A stretch of DNA of 64,000 nucleotides from assembly GCF_016427505.1 (NCBI RefSeq), contig NZ_JAELXS010000009.1:1-64000 (forward strand), read 5' to 3'. The number at the start of each line of letters is the position of its first letter. Position 1 is the first letter of the stretch. This document shows, in pieces, positions 9,938-23,836 of this stretch. Source of the stretch: Sphingomonas mollis. Its GTDB lineage: Bacteria; Pseudomonadota; Alphaproteobacteria; Sphingomonadales; Sphingomonadaceae. Below the pieces are notes generated by a model, which was not told the DNA's origin, ran no database searches, and saw only the letters and a list, made by a program, of their open reading frames with translations. A program made the position numbers and the translations under genes.

Positions 9938-10429
9938 ATGAGCGACACCCCTCCCCGCCCCCATCACGATGGCGCCAAGAGCGATACCGATGCCGCATCG
10001 AGTTACGATCAGGTTCGCGAGACGGCATCGCGGGTCTATCACGACGCCCGCGACCGTGCGGCGGATGTCTATGATTCGTCCAAGCGCGCCACGAAGGATG
10101 CCGCGCATCGCGCCGCAGACGAGATCGAGACGAACCCGTTCGTCGTCCTGATCGGCGGCGTAGCGCTGGGCGCGCTGGCAGGCGCGCTGCTGCCCCGGTC
10201 GGCGAAGGAAAAGGAATTGCTGTCGCCGGTCGGCCGCAAGCTGGGTGACAGCGCCCGCCAGGCATTCGCGGCGGCGCGCGAGGCGGGCAAGCAGGAACTG
10301 GATCAGGCGGGCCTTACCACCGGTGCGGCACGCGAGCGTGGTCAGGCGCTGTTCGATGGCGTCCTGAAGGCGTTGTCGAGCGCCGGTGGCGCGGCAGCGC
10401 AGGCGGCCAAGGGCAGCGGGCGGACTTGA
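9938..10429 (+). CDS. Second DUF883-like tail/centre-anchored membrane protein
   Basis: 163 aa, 4 nt after the previous stop. A hydrophilic, charged N-terminal helix (about residues 20-62, VRETASRVYHDARDRAADVY) precedes a Gly-rich membrane helix (NPFVVLIGGVALGALAGALL, about 67-87, GxxxG repeats). An Ala-rich amphipathic C-terminus follows. Like the first gene of this operon it resembles DUF883/ElaB, but its helix is central instead of terminal. It ends the stress-type operon just before a hairpin at 10441. Confidence 0.65.
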   Translation: MSDTPPRPHHDGAKSDTDAASSYDQVRETASRVYHDARDRAADVYDSSKRATKDAAHRAADEIETNPFVVLIGGVALGALAGALLPRSAKEKELLSPVGRKLGDSARQAFAAAREAGKQELDQAGLTTGAARERGQALFDGVLKALSSAGGAAAQAAKGSGRT

Positions 10430-10440
10430 TCGACGACAAC

Positions 10441-10468
10441 GGGGCGGACGCTGATGATGCGTCGCCCC
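10441..10468 (+). terminator. Hairpin after the YqjD-like operon
   Basis: 10-bp stem with one bulged G (GGGGC-g-GACGC pairing GCGTC-GCCCC), 7-nt loop. It begins 12 nt after the last stop of the operon. No clear U tract follows, so strength is uncertain. Confidence 0.5.
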
Positions 10469-10505
10469 ATTGCCGCATGCTGCGGCGCACCTTAAAAGAC
10501 GGGGC

Positions 10506-10730
10506 ATGAGCAAACTCCACCTCGTCTTCGGCGGCCGCGTCAGCGATCCGCGCACTCTCGACTTCGTCGATCCCGGCAAGCTGGATGTCGTCGGTATCTT
10601 TCCCGATTATGCCAGCGCCGAAAAGGCATGGCGTGCCGCCGCCCAGCGGACAGTCGATGATGCCGAGATGCGATTCGTGGTCGTGCATCTGCACCGGCTG
10701 CTGGAACCGGATACGATCAAGCCTGCGTGA
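10506..10730 (+). CDS. DUF4170 family small protein
   Basis: 74-aa soluble protein beginning MSKLHLVFGGRVSDPRTLDF, with the family-typical GIFPDYASAEKAWRAAAQ and a C-terminal VVVHLHRLLEPD. Members occur across alphaproteobacteria and have no assigned function. The ATG at 10506 is the first start that gives the conserved N-terminus; the longer in-frame extension is not conserved in style. The gene is isolated between a hairpin upstream and an intrinsic terminator downstream, so it is probably monocistronic. Confidence 0.85.
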   Translation: MSKLHLVFGGRVSDPRTLDFVDPGKLDVVGIFPDYASAEKAWRAAAQRTVDDAEMRFVVVHLHRLLEPDTIKPA

Positions 10731-10739
10731 TACGAATTG

Positions 10740-10766
10740 GGGCGTCCTGCGGGGCGCCCTTTTTTT
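10740..10766 (+). terminator. Intrinsic terminator of the DUF4170 gene
   Basis: 8-bp GC stem (GGGCGTCC/GGGCGCCC with one T.G pair), TGCG tetraloop, followed immediately by seven T residues. A textbook rho-independent terminator, 9 nt past the stop. Confidence 0.92.
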
Positions 10767-10813
10767 GTCTTGGGTGATACCGTTGCTGGATAAGCCGGCT
10801 TTACGATGCAGTT

Positions 10814-10888
10814 CGTCATTGCGAGCGTAGCGAAGCAAACCAGTGGTCCGCGCGCTGCATCGATTGCTTCGCTACACTCGCAAGGACG
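10814..10888. repeat. Palindromic repeat pair (TTGCGAGC...GCGAAGCAA type)
   Basis: Two inverted arms, CGTCATTGCGAGCGTAGCG on the left and TTGCTTCGCTACACTCGCAA on the right, about 32 bp apart. The same family recurs at 22539-22614 and as a single arm at 57207-57236, all intergenic. Confidence 0.85.
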
Positions 10889-10905
10889 AAGATATCGAAC
10901 CCGGA

Positions 10906-11535
10906 TCAGGCCCGTCGGTAGCGCCATCCCAGCAACGGCCGCGCCAGCAACACGCCGGCTACGAAACCGCCGATATGTGCACCGATCGCCACGGATACGC
11001 CGCCCATGCCGGCCAGCCCGATCAGCAACTGGATGCCGATCCACGATACCGCCAGCCACGCCACGTGCATGACATAGGCGGGAATCGGTCCCAACCGCTT
11101 GGCACGCCGCTGCCCGAACAGGATCGCATAGGCGCCGACGATCGCGGATATCGCGCCGCTGGCGCCGATCATCGGCTGGGCCGAGAGCGGTCCGAACGAC
11201 CATTGCACGGCCGCCGCCGCATAGGCGCCGACCAGATACAGGACGGCGATGCCACCGACCCCCAGCACCCGCTCCGTCTGTTGCCCGCAATAGACGAACA
11301 TCAGGATATTGAAGCCCAGATGCATCCAGCCGCCATGGATCAACGTCGCGCTGAGCGGCGTCAGCCATAGCGGGGCCATGAACAGGTGATCAGGCGGCGG
11401 CGCACCCTCGAACCGCAACGGAATGAAGCCCCAGCCGACCGCTGCCGTCGGCAACGTCCCGCTGAGGATCAGCAACGCCGACACGAGAACGGTCGCGGCG
11501 GCGATCGCCGCGGTCGCCCGCCCTTCGCGCCACAT
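10906..11535 (-). CDS. Rhomboid family intramembrane serine protease
   Basis: 209-aa polytopic membrane protein. Catalytic Ser lies in the helix-4 motif GASGAISA (about residues 125-132) and catalytic His in AHIGGFVAG (about 187-195). The helix-2 HGGWMHLGFN motif (about 67-76) is intact. Six membrane helices can be drawn, the core rhomboid number. Such proteases cleave transmembrane substrates within the inner membrane. The start codon is 2 nt after the greA stop, so it belongs to the carB-greA-rhomboid direction and may be co-transcribed with greA. Confidence 0.93.
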   Translation of the reverse strand: MWREGRATAAIAAATVLVSALLILSGTLPTAAVGWGFIPLRFEGAPPPDHLFMAPLWLTPLSATLIHGGWMHLGFNILMFVYCGQQTERVLGVGGIAVLYLVGAYAAAAVQWSFGPLSAQPMIGASGAISAIVGAYAILFGQRRAKRLGPIPAYVMHVAWLAVSWIGIQLLIGLAGMGGVSVAIGAHIGGFVAGVLLARPLLGWRYRRA

Positions 11536-11537
11536 CG

Positions 11538-12014
11538 TCAGATGAATTCGATCTTGGACACGACGTAGTAACGATCGCCCGCGGGCACCGACACCTCGAC
11601 ATCCTCATCGACCTTGCGGCCGATCAGCGCGCGACCCAGCGGCGAATTGTAACTGATCCGCCCGGTCTTCGCGTTCGCCTCGGTCTGGCCGACGATCTGG
11701 TATTTCACCGGCTTGTCGTCGTCGTCGAGCAACGTCACGGTCGCACCGAACACCACCTTGTCACCCGACAGGTCGCGCGGATCGATGATCTGCGCGCGGC
11801 TCAGCTTGTCCTCGATGTCCGAGATCGTGGCCTCGTTCTGACCCTGCTGCTCCTTGGCGGCGTGGTATTCGGCATTTTCCGACAGATCGCCATGCGCGCG
11901 CGCTTCCTCGATCGCATCGACGATATGCGGCCGCTCGGCTTTCAGACGCTTCAGATCCGCGGTGAGCGTTTCGTAGCCCTCCTGGAGCATCGGCATCTTT
12001 TCGACGGTCGCCAT
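11538..12014 (-). CDS. greA: Transcription elongation factor GreA
   Basis: 158 aa, the normal GreA length. An N-terminal antiparallel coiled coil carries the acidic tip that stimulates RNA polymerase transcript cleavage ([16 protein letters not shown], about 41-56). A C-terminal FKBP-like domain contains [20 protein letters not shown]. The start at 12014 gives [15 protein letters not shown], the standard N-terminus; the upstream in-frame ATG at 12047 is discarded. It lies 71 bp downstream of carB and 2 nt upstream of the rhomboid gene. Confidence 0.97.
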   Translation of the reverse strand: MATVEKMPMLQEGYETLTADLKRLKAERPHIVDAIEEARAHGDLSENAEYHAAKEQQGQNEATISDIEDKLSRAQIIDPRDLSGDKVVFGATVTLLDDDDKPVKYQIVGQTEANAKTGRISYNSPLGRALIGRKVDEDVEVSVPAGDRYYVVSKIEFI

Positions 12015-12085
12015 GTGTAGTCCCCAATTCAGTCTATCCCCGAACAACCCGTCCGGGCCGCACGCACATCGCGATTATTTCGGGA

Positions 12086-15414
<3,329 letters not shown>

Positions 15415-15415
<1 letters not shown>

Positions 15416-16242
15416 TATGCGTCAATTCCAATGTGTTTCAGCAGGACCGCGATCAATGCCGACGCCAATCCGCCAATCGCTTCTTTTTCATATCTCTTCA
15501 CCAGCATTCTGAGCGTTTCAATTAGAGTCAGTTCAATCAAATAGAGACGGAAGCTTCCAGCTCGTAATAGCTCCCGGCCAGCTTTTAATTGACCAAGCAC
15601 CAACTCCCGTAATCCAGGAACGCCGTCAATTTGATTCTGCGCTGAAACTGCATCGATAATCGCGGTCGTTTGCTCGTCTAATTCCGTAACTTGGTTATCG
15701 GAGAATGTGACAACTCGATCGGAAGCCGGGACCTTAGTTTCTTTAACAACAGATTGACTCGCAATAGCGTCAAGAGAACCAGCCTGTTCCACTTGCTTCC
15801 GAAGACCGTCGAGAGCTCTATTCAGCCATGCGGGCCCAAGCTCATCGTAATCCTCAAACAATTCATGCTTTTGCAGCGCTGACGCATTTGGATAGTCCGA
15901 CGGCTTTGTGATAATAGAAAGCTCATCAGACTCGTTAACTGCTTGACCTAGCTCTAATTTGGCGTTCTCGACAAACTTTCCAAGATTACTCGCCTTGATC
16001 TTGATAAAAGTACCTGAAAAGTGATCATCGGTTATGCGGATCAGCTTGCAATCTGCAAGGGTCCTGACAACCTGCTGAAGCATGTAATCAGAGATGGGAA
16101 ATCTCAGAATTTCTTCTGCTTTTGCCTTTAATTGATCGATATCGCCGCTAAAATCCTCAGGTTTATCTGAAAAGTAATCACGCTCGACGCGGAGATCAGC
16201 CACCAGCGCCAACGCAACATAGTCAGAAACCTCACGTCCCAC
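15415..16242 (-). CDS. Orphan AT-rich gene wedged between carA and carB, unknown function
   Basis: 275 aa, not recognised. The GTG start directly abuts the carA stop (TAAGTG, with GGGG about 9 nt upstream) and its TAA overlaps the carB ATG by one base. Base composition differs sharply: by direct count 15481-15540 is 35% GC and 15541-15600 is 50%, against 62% in a carB stretch (15001-15060). The N-terminal 90 residues resemble a winged-helix ([20 protein letters not shown] followed by a beta hairpin). The centre is acidic and polar. The C-terminal 60 residues form two helices, the last hydrophobic ([16 protein letters not shown]). No catalytic motif is seen. It is probably horizontally acquired cargo in the car operon. 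Confidence 0.75.
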
Positions 16243-17455
16243 TTACAGCATCCCCACAAACCGCTCGAACAGATAGAAACTATCCTGCGGCCCCGGCGAC
16301 GCCTCGGGGTGATACTGTACCGAGAACGCCCGGCCGCCGTCGATCTCCAGCCCCGCGTTGGAGCCGTCGAACAGCGACACATGCGTCTCCGTCACGCCGG
16401 CGGGCAGGCTGTCGCGCTCTACCGAGAAGCCGTGGTTCATGCTGGTGATCTCGACTCGCCCAGAACGGGGGCCGTCGCTCAGGCACTGGACGGGGTGGTT
16501 CGCGCCGCGATGGCCCTGGAACATCTTGGTCGTCGTCGCGCCGACCGTGAGGCCCAGCAACTGGTGGCCGAGGCAGATGCCGAACAGCGGCAGCTTCGTG
16601 TCCAGCAACTGGCGGATCACCGGCACGGCATATTCACCGGTCGCGGCGGGGTCGCCGGGGCCGTTCGACAGGAAGATGCCGTCGGGCCTCAGTGCCATCA
16701 CCTGTTCGTAGGTCGCGGTGGCGGGGAGGACGGATACCTTCGCGCCCGCTTGAACAAGGTTACGGAAGATGTTGCGTTTGCTGCCGTAATCGATCGCGAC
16801 GACGTGCGGGCGCTCACCCCCCTCCCGCGAGCGGGAGGGGAGCAGAAGGCTCATACCCGAAGCCGAGCCGCCAGAGGCCGCCCTGCCAGCCATAATGCAT
16901 CTCGGTCGACACGGTTTTGGCAAGGTCCATGCCCTCCAGCCCCGGCCAGCTGCGCGCCATGTCGAGCAGCAGGTCGAGATCGAACGTCCCCGTCGCCGAA
17001 TGCGCGATGACGCCGTTGGGCGCGCCGCCGGTCCTGATCCGCCGCGTCAGCGCGCGCGTGTCGATGCCGGCGAGGCCGATGCGCGCGTGGCGGCGCATCC
17101 AGCCGTCGAGATTCTCCATCGCGCGGAAACTGGACGGCGCGGTCGGGTCCTCGCGCACGATCATGCCCAGCGCGTGGGGGGCATCCGCCTCCACATCGTC
17201 GGGGTTTGCGCCGACATTGCCGATATGCGGGAAGGTGAAGGTAATCATCTGGCCCGCGAACGACGGGTCGGTCATGATTTCCTGATAACCGGTCATCGCG
17301 GTGTGGAAGCATACCTCGCCCACCGCTTCACCCTCGGCGCCGAAGCCACGGCCCCACAGGACGTCGCCACTGGCGAGGACGAGAACGCCTGTCGCGCCCT
17401 CGGGCTGCGGGGGCGCGGATGCGACGGGCGCGGCAAATGTCGTGGCGTCGGCCAT
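16243..17455 (-). CDS. carA: Carbamoyl-phosphate synthase small subunit, apparent frameshift at a palindromic repeat
   Basis: Glutaminase subunit of carbamoyl-phosphate synthase. It begins [10 protein letters not shown] at 17455 and carries the small-subunit domain ([30 protein letters not shown]). The class I glutaminase domain has nucleophile FGICLGHQ, plus SMNHGF and [12 protein letters not shown]. The frame breaks between the domains: the first frame ends with TGA at 16814-16816, the second resumes with [11 protein letters not shown]. The break lies in a run of six C (16817-16822, G6 in the message) inside an inserted palindrome. Removing one base gives a continuous [13 protein letters not shown] linker. 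Candidates are a sequencing error, slippage, or a genuine mutation; both domains otherwise look intact. It is divergent from yqeY. Confidence 0.9.
16817..16840. repeat. Palindromic repeat inserted in the carA coding region
   Basis: Perfect 10-bp inverted repeat CCCCTCCCGC / GCGGGAGGGG around a GA centre at 16819-16840, with two further C at 16817-16818. It falls in the linker between the two CarA domains and encodes [10 protein letters not shown]. Its core matches the ends of the DUF559 element at 18023-18448. Confidence 0.85.
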
Positions 17456-17550
17456 GATGCGGCGGGCACTCCTTTGGATCAGCGATGTCGCTAAGCCCCG
17501 CCCGCTAAACTCGCCCACCCTCGCCGTCAATCTGCTATGGGCCGCGCATC

Positions 17551-18018
17551 ATGATTCGAGACGACATCAAATCCGCCCAAATCGCCGCCATGAAGGCCGG
17601 CGACAAGGAAACCCGCGCCACCGTGAGCCTGATCCAGGCCGCGATCAAGAACCGCGACATCGAGGCCCGCGCCCCGCAAAGTCGTGAAGGCGTCGCCCCC
17701 GCCGACGACGACGCGCTGGTCGTCGAGGTGCTGCAGAAGATGGTGAAGCAGCGCCGCGAATCGATCGCGATGTACGAACAGGGCAACCGGCCCGAACTGG
17801 CGGCGGCGGAGACGGCAGAGGTGGCGGTGATCGAACGCTTCCTGCCGACGCGCCTGACCGACGAGGAGACCAGCGCGGCGATCGAGGCGATCAAGGCCGA
17901 TCTGGGCGCGACGGGGATGAAGGACATGGGCCGGGTGATGGCGGAGCTGAAGGCGCGCCATGCGACGGCGCTGGATATGAGCAAGGCGAGCGGTTTGGTG
18001 AAGGCTGCTTTGGCGTAA
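17551..18018 (+). CDS. GatB/YqeY domain-containing protein
   Basis: 155 aa, the usual YqeY length. Family features are the N-terminal RDDIKSAQIAAMKAGDKETR, then LIQAAIKNRDIEAR, the middle AETAEVAVIERFLPTRLTDEE and the end TGMKDMGRVMAELKARH. YqeY proteins resemble the tRNA-binding tail of GatB; their role may be tRNA-linked but is unproven. The gene diverges from carA with about 95 bp between the starts, which must hold both promoters. The left inverted repeat of the DUF559 element starts 5 nt after its stop. Confidence 0.93.
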   Translation: MIRDDIKSAQIAAMKAGDKETRATVSLIQAAIKNRDIEARAPQSREGVAPADDDALVVEVLQKMVKQRRESIAMYEQGNRPELAAAETAEVAVIERFLPTRLTDEETSAAIEAIKADLGATGMKDMGRVMAELKARHATALDMSKASGLVKAALA

Positions 18019-18022
18019 CGGA

Positions 18023-18448
18023 AACTCCCCTCCCGCAAGCGGGAGGGGTCGGGGGAGGGCATGTCGGACAAAGGCTACACCCGCCCCACCGCCCGCGCCC
18101 GCGAATTGAGGCTGAATGCCACCGATGCCGAACGCCGCCTGTGGCAAGCGATCAGCGCGCGCAAAGTCGCGGGCATCCGCTTCAATCGACAGGTGCCGAT
18201 CGGTCCCTTCATTTGCGACTTCGTGTCGCGCGGGGCTAGGCTGGTGATCGAGGTCGATGGCGGCCAGCATGACTGGCGCGCCGACGAGGACGCCCGGCGC
18301 ACCCGCTATCTGGAGGCTCAGGGATTTCGGGTTATCCGCTTCTGGAACAACGACGTGCTGGAACGACTGGACGGCGTGGTAGTCACGATCGAACGGGCGC
18401 TCGTGGACAGGCCCTCCCCCGACCCCTCCCGCAAGCGGGAGGGGAGTT
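18023..18448. mobile_element. Putative 426-bp mobile element: DUF559 gene bounded by 38-bp inverted repeats
   Basis: Left end 18023-18060 and right end 18411-18448 are inverted copies of 38 bp that differ only at the two central bases (CAAG versus CTTG in the common orientation). Each end is itself a palindrome, CTCCCCTCCCGC..GCGGGAGGGG, plus a TCGGGGGAGGG tail. The ATG of the DUF559 gene is the first base after the left repeat, and the stop codon starts at the last base of the right repeat. No target duplication is evident (flanks GTAACGGA and GAGGGAAT). Mobility is inferred, not shown. Confidence 0.6.
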
Positions 18449-18450
18449 GA
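18061..18450 (+). CDS. DUF559 domain endonuclease-like protein
   Basis: 129 aa of the DUF559/VSR-like restriction endonuclease fold. After a helical N-terminus (RARELRLNATDAERRLWQAI) comes the core: GIRFNRQVPIGPFICDFVS, then the acidic-strand motif RLVIEVDGGQHDWRADEDARR and RVIRFWNNDVL. The E-x-D-G-x-Q-H cluster (about residues 64-70) is the likely metal/catalytic site. The last 13 residues, RPSPDPSRKREGS, are encoded wholly by the right inverted repeat. It stands immediately upstream of dnaG. Similar proteins are proposed DNA nickases or endonucleases; substrate unknown. Confidence 0.88.
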   Translation: MSDKGYTRPTARARELRLNATDAERRLWQAISARKVAGIRFNRQVPIGPFICDFVSRGARLVIEVDGGQHDWRADEDARRTRYLEAQGFRVIRFWNNDVLERLDGVVVTIERALVDRPSPDPSRKREGS

Positions 18451-18502
18451 GGGAATTGTTGCTCTTCTACCGCAAACCCGACATAGGCGTTATAAAGCGC
18501 GC

Positions 18503-20385
18503 ATGAGCCTCTCACCCGCCTTTCTCGACGAACTGCGTGCGCGCACGTCGTTGTCGGCGTTGATCGGCAAGACCACCAAACTGCAAAAAGCCGGCCGCGA
18601 GATGCGCGGTTGCTGCCCGTTCCATAACGAGAAGACGCCCAGCTTCTACGTCAACGACGACAAGGGCTTCTATCACTGTTTCGGCTGTTCCGCGCATGGC
18701 GACGCGATCCGGTGGATGACCGACCAGCGTGGCCTGCCGTTCATGGATGCGGTGAAGGAACTGGCGCAGACCGCCGGCATGGAACTGCCCGCGATGGATC
18801 GCCAGTCCGCGGCCAAGGCAGAACGCGCCAAGGGCCTGCACGAGGCGATGACCGACGCGGCGACGTGGTTCACCGAACAGCTGAACGGCCTGGCCGGCAC
18901 CGAGGCGCGGGCGCTGCTCGACCGGCGGGGGATCTCGGCGGAGACGGCGCGCACCTTCGACATGGGCTTCGCACCCGATTCGCGCGGCAAGCTCAAGACC
19001 GCGTTGAAGGATTATGGCGACCCGATGCTGGTCGAATCCGGCATGTTGATCCAGGTCGAGGGCAAGGAGCCGTACGATCGTTTCCGTGGCCGCCTGATGA
19101 TCCCGATCCGCGATGCGCGCGGGCGGACGATCGCGTTCGGCGGCCGCATTCTGGATCAGGGCGAGCCGAAATACCTGAACTCGCCGGACACCCCGCTCTT
19201 CGACAAGGGGCGCACGCTCTACAACCTCGACCGCGCCGCCCCCGCCGCGCGCAAGGCCGACCGGGTACTGGTGGTCGAGGGATATATGGACGTCATCGCG
19301 CTGGCGCAGGCCGGCATCGGTGAGGCGGTCGCGCCGCTTGGCACCGCGCTGACCGAACATCAACTGGAACGGCTGTGGCGCATCAGCGACGTGCCGATCC
19401 TGTGCTTCGACGGCGATGCGGCGGGGCAGAAGGCCGCGCTTCGGGCCGCGCACCGTGCGCTGCCGATGCTGGCGCCGGGGCGCAGCCTGTCGTTCGTGAC
19501 GCTGCCGCAGGGGCAGGACCCCGACGATCTGGTAAAGGCCGGCGGCGCGGCGGCGATGGAGAAGCTGCTCGCCGAACCGCAGCCGCTGGTCGATCGCCTG
19601 TGGCAGGCCGAACTGGCCGCCGAACCGCTCGATACGCCCGAACAGCGTGCGGGATTGAAGCGGCGGCTGGGCGAACTGGCGGCGGGTATCGCCGATGCGT
19701 CGGTGCGGTCGGAATACCAGTCCGACTTCCGCCGCCGGTGCGACACCCATTTCACGCCCCAGCGCAAACCCTTCGTGCCGTTCCAGCGCGGCAAGCAGCC
19801 ATGGCGGCCGGGTCCGGCGATCACCAGCGGGCCCGTTACCAGCGAAGCCAAGGCGGTACGAGATAGCGGCATCGACCCCGTTCTTGCGAAGGCGGTGCTC
19901 GCTGGTTTGATCCGTCACCCTGCGGAGATCGCCCGGCATATGGAGGTTCTTGGCAGCCTCCGCTTGGCCGATGGCGCGCTTGGGCGACTATTTGAGGCGG
20001 TGGTCGACTTGGCACTGGAGGACAAGCGCAAAGCAAACGCGCTTGATAGCGCGCACCTCGTCACCATATTGGCGAGGTCCGGTTTCGGGGAGGTCGCCAC
20101 CGATCTCCTTCGGGCCGATGCCATGCCCTATACGTTCACGCAAAGACTGGGTGACGAAGCCCGTGCCCGTGAAGACCTCGACGAGGCGATCGCCATCCTG
20201 ATCGCCCGGCCCGAGGTGGACGCCCAGCTCGCGCAGGCGACCCAGGCGATGCAGACACGCTTCACCGATGAGGCGTTCGAACGGCAAGTGGCACTGGTGA
20301 AAGAGAAACAGGCGTTGGAAATGCGACTTGCAAACCTATGTCAGTCGAACGAAGACGCCCGATCGTTGGGATCTGAGGGTAATTG

Positions 20386-20386
<1 letters not shown>
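18503..20386 (+). CDS. dnaG: DNA primase
   Basis: 627-aa replication primase that lays RNA primers and contacts the DnaB helicase. An N-terminal CHC2 zinc domain ([14 protein letters not shown]...[11 protein letters not shown]) precedes the TOPRIM core, with acidic motifs in [11 protein letters not shown] (about 253-263) and [11 protein letters not shown]. The C-terminal helicase-binding region is more diverged and lower in GC after about 19980. The start at 18503 gives [17 protein letters not shown]. The last base of its TGA is the first base of the rpoD ATG (TGATG), so dnaG-rpoD form a coupled pair, part of the classical macromolecular synthesis operon without rpsU here. Confidence 0.97.
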
Positions 20387-22419
<2,033 letters not shown>

Positions 22420-22427
22420 GGATACAG

Positions 22428-22459
22428 CCGGCGGGTGCGTGTTGCATCCGCCGGTTTTT
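22428..22459 (+). terminator. Intrinsic terminator of dnaG-rpoD
   Basis: 11-bp stem (CCGGCGGGTGC pairing GCATCCGCCGG, one G.T), 5-nt loop, then five T. It begins 8 nt after the rpoD stop. Confidence 0.9.
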
Positions 22460-22538
22460 GAGCGTGATTTGCGGTGGACTGTCCTCCGTCTTTAGTCACG
22501 AGCGGAGTTCGATGCCGGATTTCGCAATCACGATGCCT

Positions 22539-22614
22539 CGTCATTGCGAGCACAGCGAAGCAACCCAGAGCAGCGCTTGGGATACTGGGTTGCTTCGCTA
22601 CGCTCGCAACGACG
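22539..22614. repeat. Palindromic repeat pair (TTGCGAGC...GCGAAGCAA type)
   Basis: Left arm CGTCATTGCGAGCACAGCG and right arm CTTCGCTACGCTCGCAACGA in inverted orientation around a GGGATACTGGG-containing spacer. Same family as 10814-10888. Confidence 0.85.
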
Positions 22615-22760
22615 AGATCTTTATTAACAAGATTTTGATACGAGTTTGTTGAAGGCCCGTATCGATAGACAGGCTGTCGCGCGAAGTGGCACCTCGATAC
22701 GCCCCGCGGGCTGTTCGATCTTTACTTGCCACGAACAGGTATCAGTGGAGGTTGCGCACC
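22615..22760. other. Gene-free AT-richer spacer between rpoD and a convergent glycosyltransferase
   Basis: With the terminator and repeat, 22420-22760 has no credible gene. This last part is relatively AT-rich (for example TTTATTAACAAGATTTTGAT) and holds no recognisable RNA, repeat or promoter. Short open frames here start inside the repeat or run antisense into the glycosyltransferase and are not supported. Confidence 0.5.
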
Positions 22761-23756
22761 TTACCGCCGGCGGCGCAGGCGCTCCACGACCTTGGGCAGA
22801 TGGTCGATGTAATTCTGCTCCGAACACCGCTCCAGCGCGAATGTCCGGGCCGTCGCGGCGATCGCTTTCCGGCGAGCGGGATCGTTCAACAGGGCCGTGA
22901 TAGCGTCCGCCATGGCTTTAGCGTCGTGTTCGACCGTCAGGATGCCCGTCTGCCCATTGATGACGTAATCGGCGATGCCGGGTGCCTCCGTCGCGATGAC
23001 GGGCGTTTCCAGCAGGAACGCGTTGACGATGGTGACATGGCCCGCCGCCACCGCCCGGTCGGCCATCGGCAGTATGATCGCCTCGGCACCGGCGATGACC
23101 GCCATGGCCGCCTCGAACGGGATGTTCGTGCGCACCTCCACATTGGCCGGCACGGTCAGGCCGACCATGTTCACCGGCCGGGCGACGATCAGGAAACGGG
23201 TATCGGGCAGCAGCGCAGCCGCCGCCAGCAGCATCGGATAATCTCGATTGTTGCCGCCGATCGAACAGACATACGGGCCGGCCGGCACCGTATAAGCGGT
23301 ATCGACCACCGGCATCCCGACGCCCCACAGGACGGTTTCGAGGATCGCCGGGTTCAGGCCGAAATGCTGCGCATATTGTGTCCGTTCGCTCTCCGCCGAC
23401 ACAACAAGCAGGCCGATATCGGCCAACAGCTTGCCGCGCGACGCGCTCTGGGCGGGCGGTGGCAAGGGCGTGTAGTTGAAGAAGTAATTCGCATGCGGCA
23501 CCGACACGCGCAGAATGCGGCGGGCGAGTTCGATCGCCGCCGCATTGCCGGGGCCGAACGACAGGATCAAGTCGCTGTGCCGTGCCGCGAAGACCGCCTT
23601 CAGCGATCGAGCCAGCCGCGCCAGCTTCTCGCCGCGACTGCCGGTGCGTTGCTGCGGGATATCGTGGAAGTGCCAGTCCACCGCATCGATCCGGTCGGCA
23701 AGCCAGCGCCATCCCGGCGCGCCCTCACGAATAAGGGAGACGACGGGTTTCTTCAT
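22761..23756 (-). CDS. Glycosyltransferase, GT1/GT4-like
   Basis: 331-aa probable GT-B fold sugar transferase. The N-terminal half contains SDLILSFGPGN and HANYFFNYT. The C-terminal Rossmann half has VCSIGGNNRDYPMLLAAAALL, then the donor-site region AAGHVTIVNAFLLETPVIAT followed by EAPGIADYVINGQTGILT, as in GT4 enzymes (an E residue shortly before the pocket glycines). There is no signal peptide or membrane helix, so it acts in the cytoplasm or peripherally. The acceptor is unknown, and no polysaccharide genes flank it. It runs toward rpoD and starts 80 bp after rplS ends. Confidence 0.8.
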   Translation of the reverse strand: MKKPVVSLIREGAPGWRWLADRIDAVDWHFHDIPQQRTGSRGEKLARLARSLKAVFAARHSDLILSFGPGNAAAIELARRILRVSVPHANYFFNYTPLPPPAQSASRGKLLADIGLLVVSAESERTQYAQHFGLNPAILETVLWGVGMPVVDTAYTVPAGPYVCSIGGNNRDYPMLLAAAALLPDTRFLIVARPVNMVGLTVPANVEVRTNIPFEAAMAVIAGAEAIILPMADRAVAAGHVTIVNAFLLETPVIATEAPGIADYVINGQTGILTVEHDAKAMADAITALLNDPARRKAIAATARTFALERCSEQNYIDHLPKVVERLRRRR

Positions 23757-23771
23757 CGGCAGACAGCCATC

Positions 23772-23801
23772 GGGGCAACGACGCCGAAACGCCGCTGCCC
23801 C
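23772..23801 (-). terminator. Hairpin after rplS
   Basis: On the minus strand GGGGCA pairs with TGCCCC, with an inner GGCG/CGTC stem. It lies 36 nt past the rplS stop and ahead of the glycosyltransferase. No U tract, so it may be a processing or weak termination structure. Confidence 0.45.
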
Positions 23802-23836
23802 AACCGACCCACCAAACCGGTGTGCGACAACCGATG

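Noticed and set aside
16243..17455. Calling carA a pseudogene
   Set aside because: Both domains keep all key motifs and a one-base change in a homopolymer restores the frame, so decay is less likely than an error or slippage.
18318..18515. 65-codon minus-strand frame reading PSRLREGSGEG through the right inverted repeat
   Set aside because: It crosses the DUF559 gene end and the dnaG start on the opposite strand. The PSRLREG stretch is only repeat sequence.
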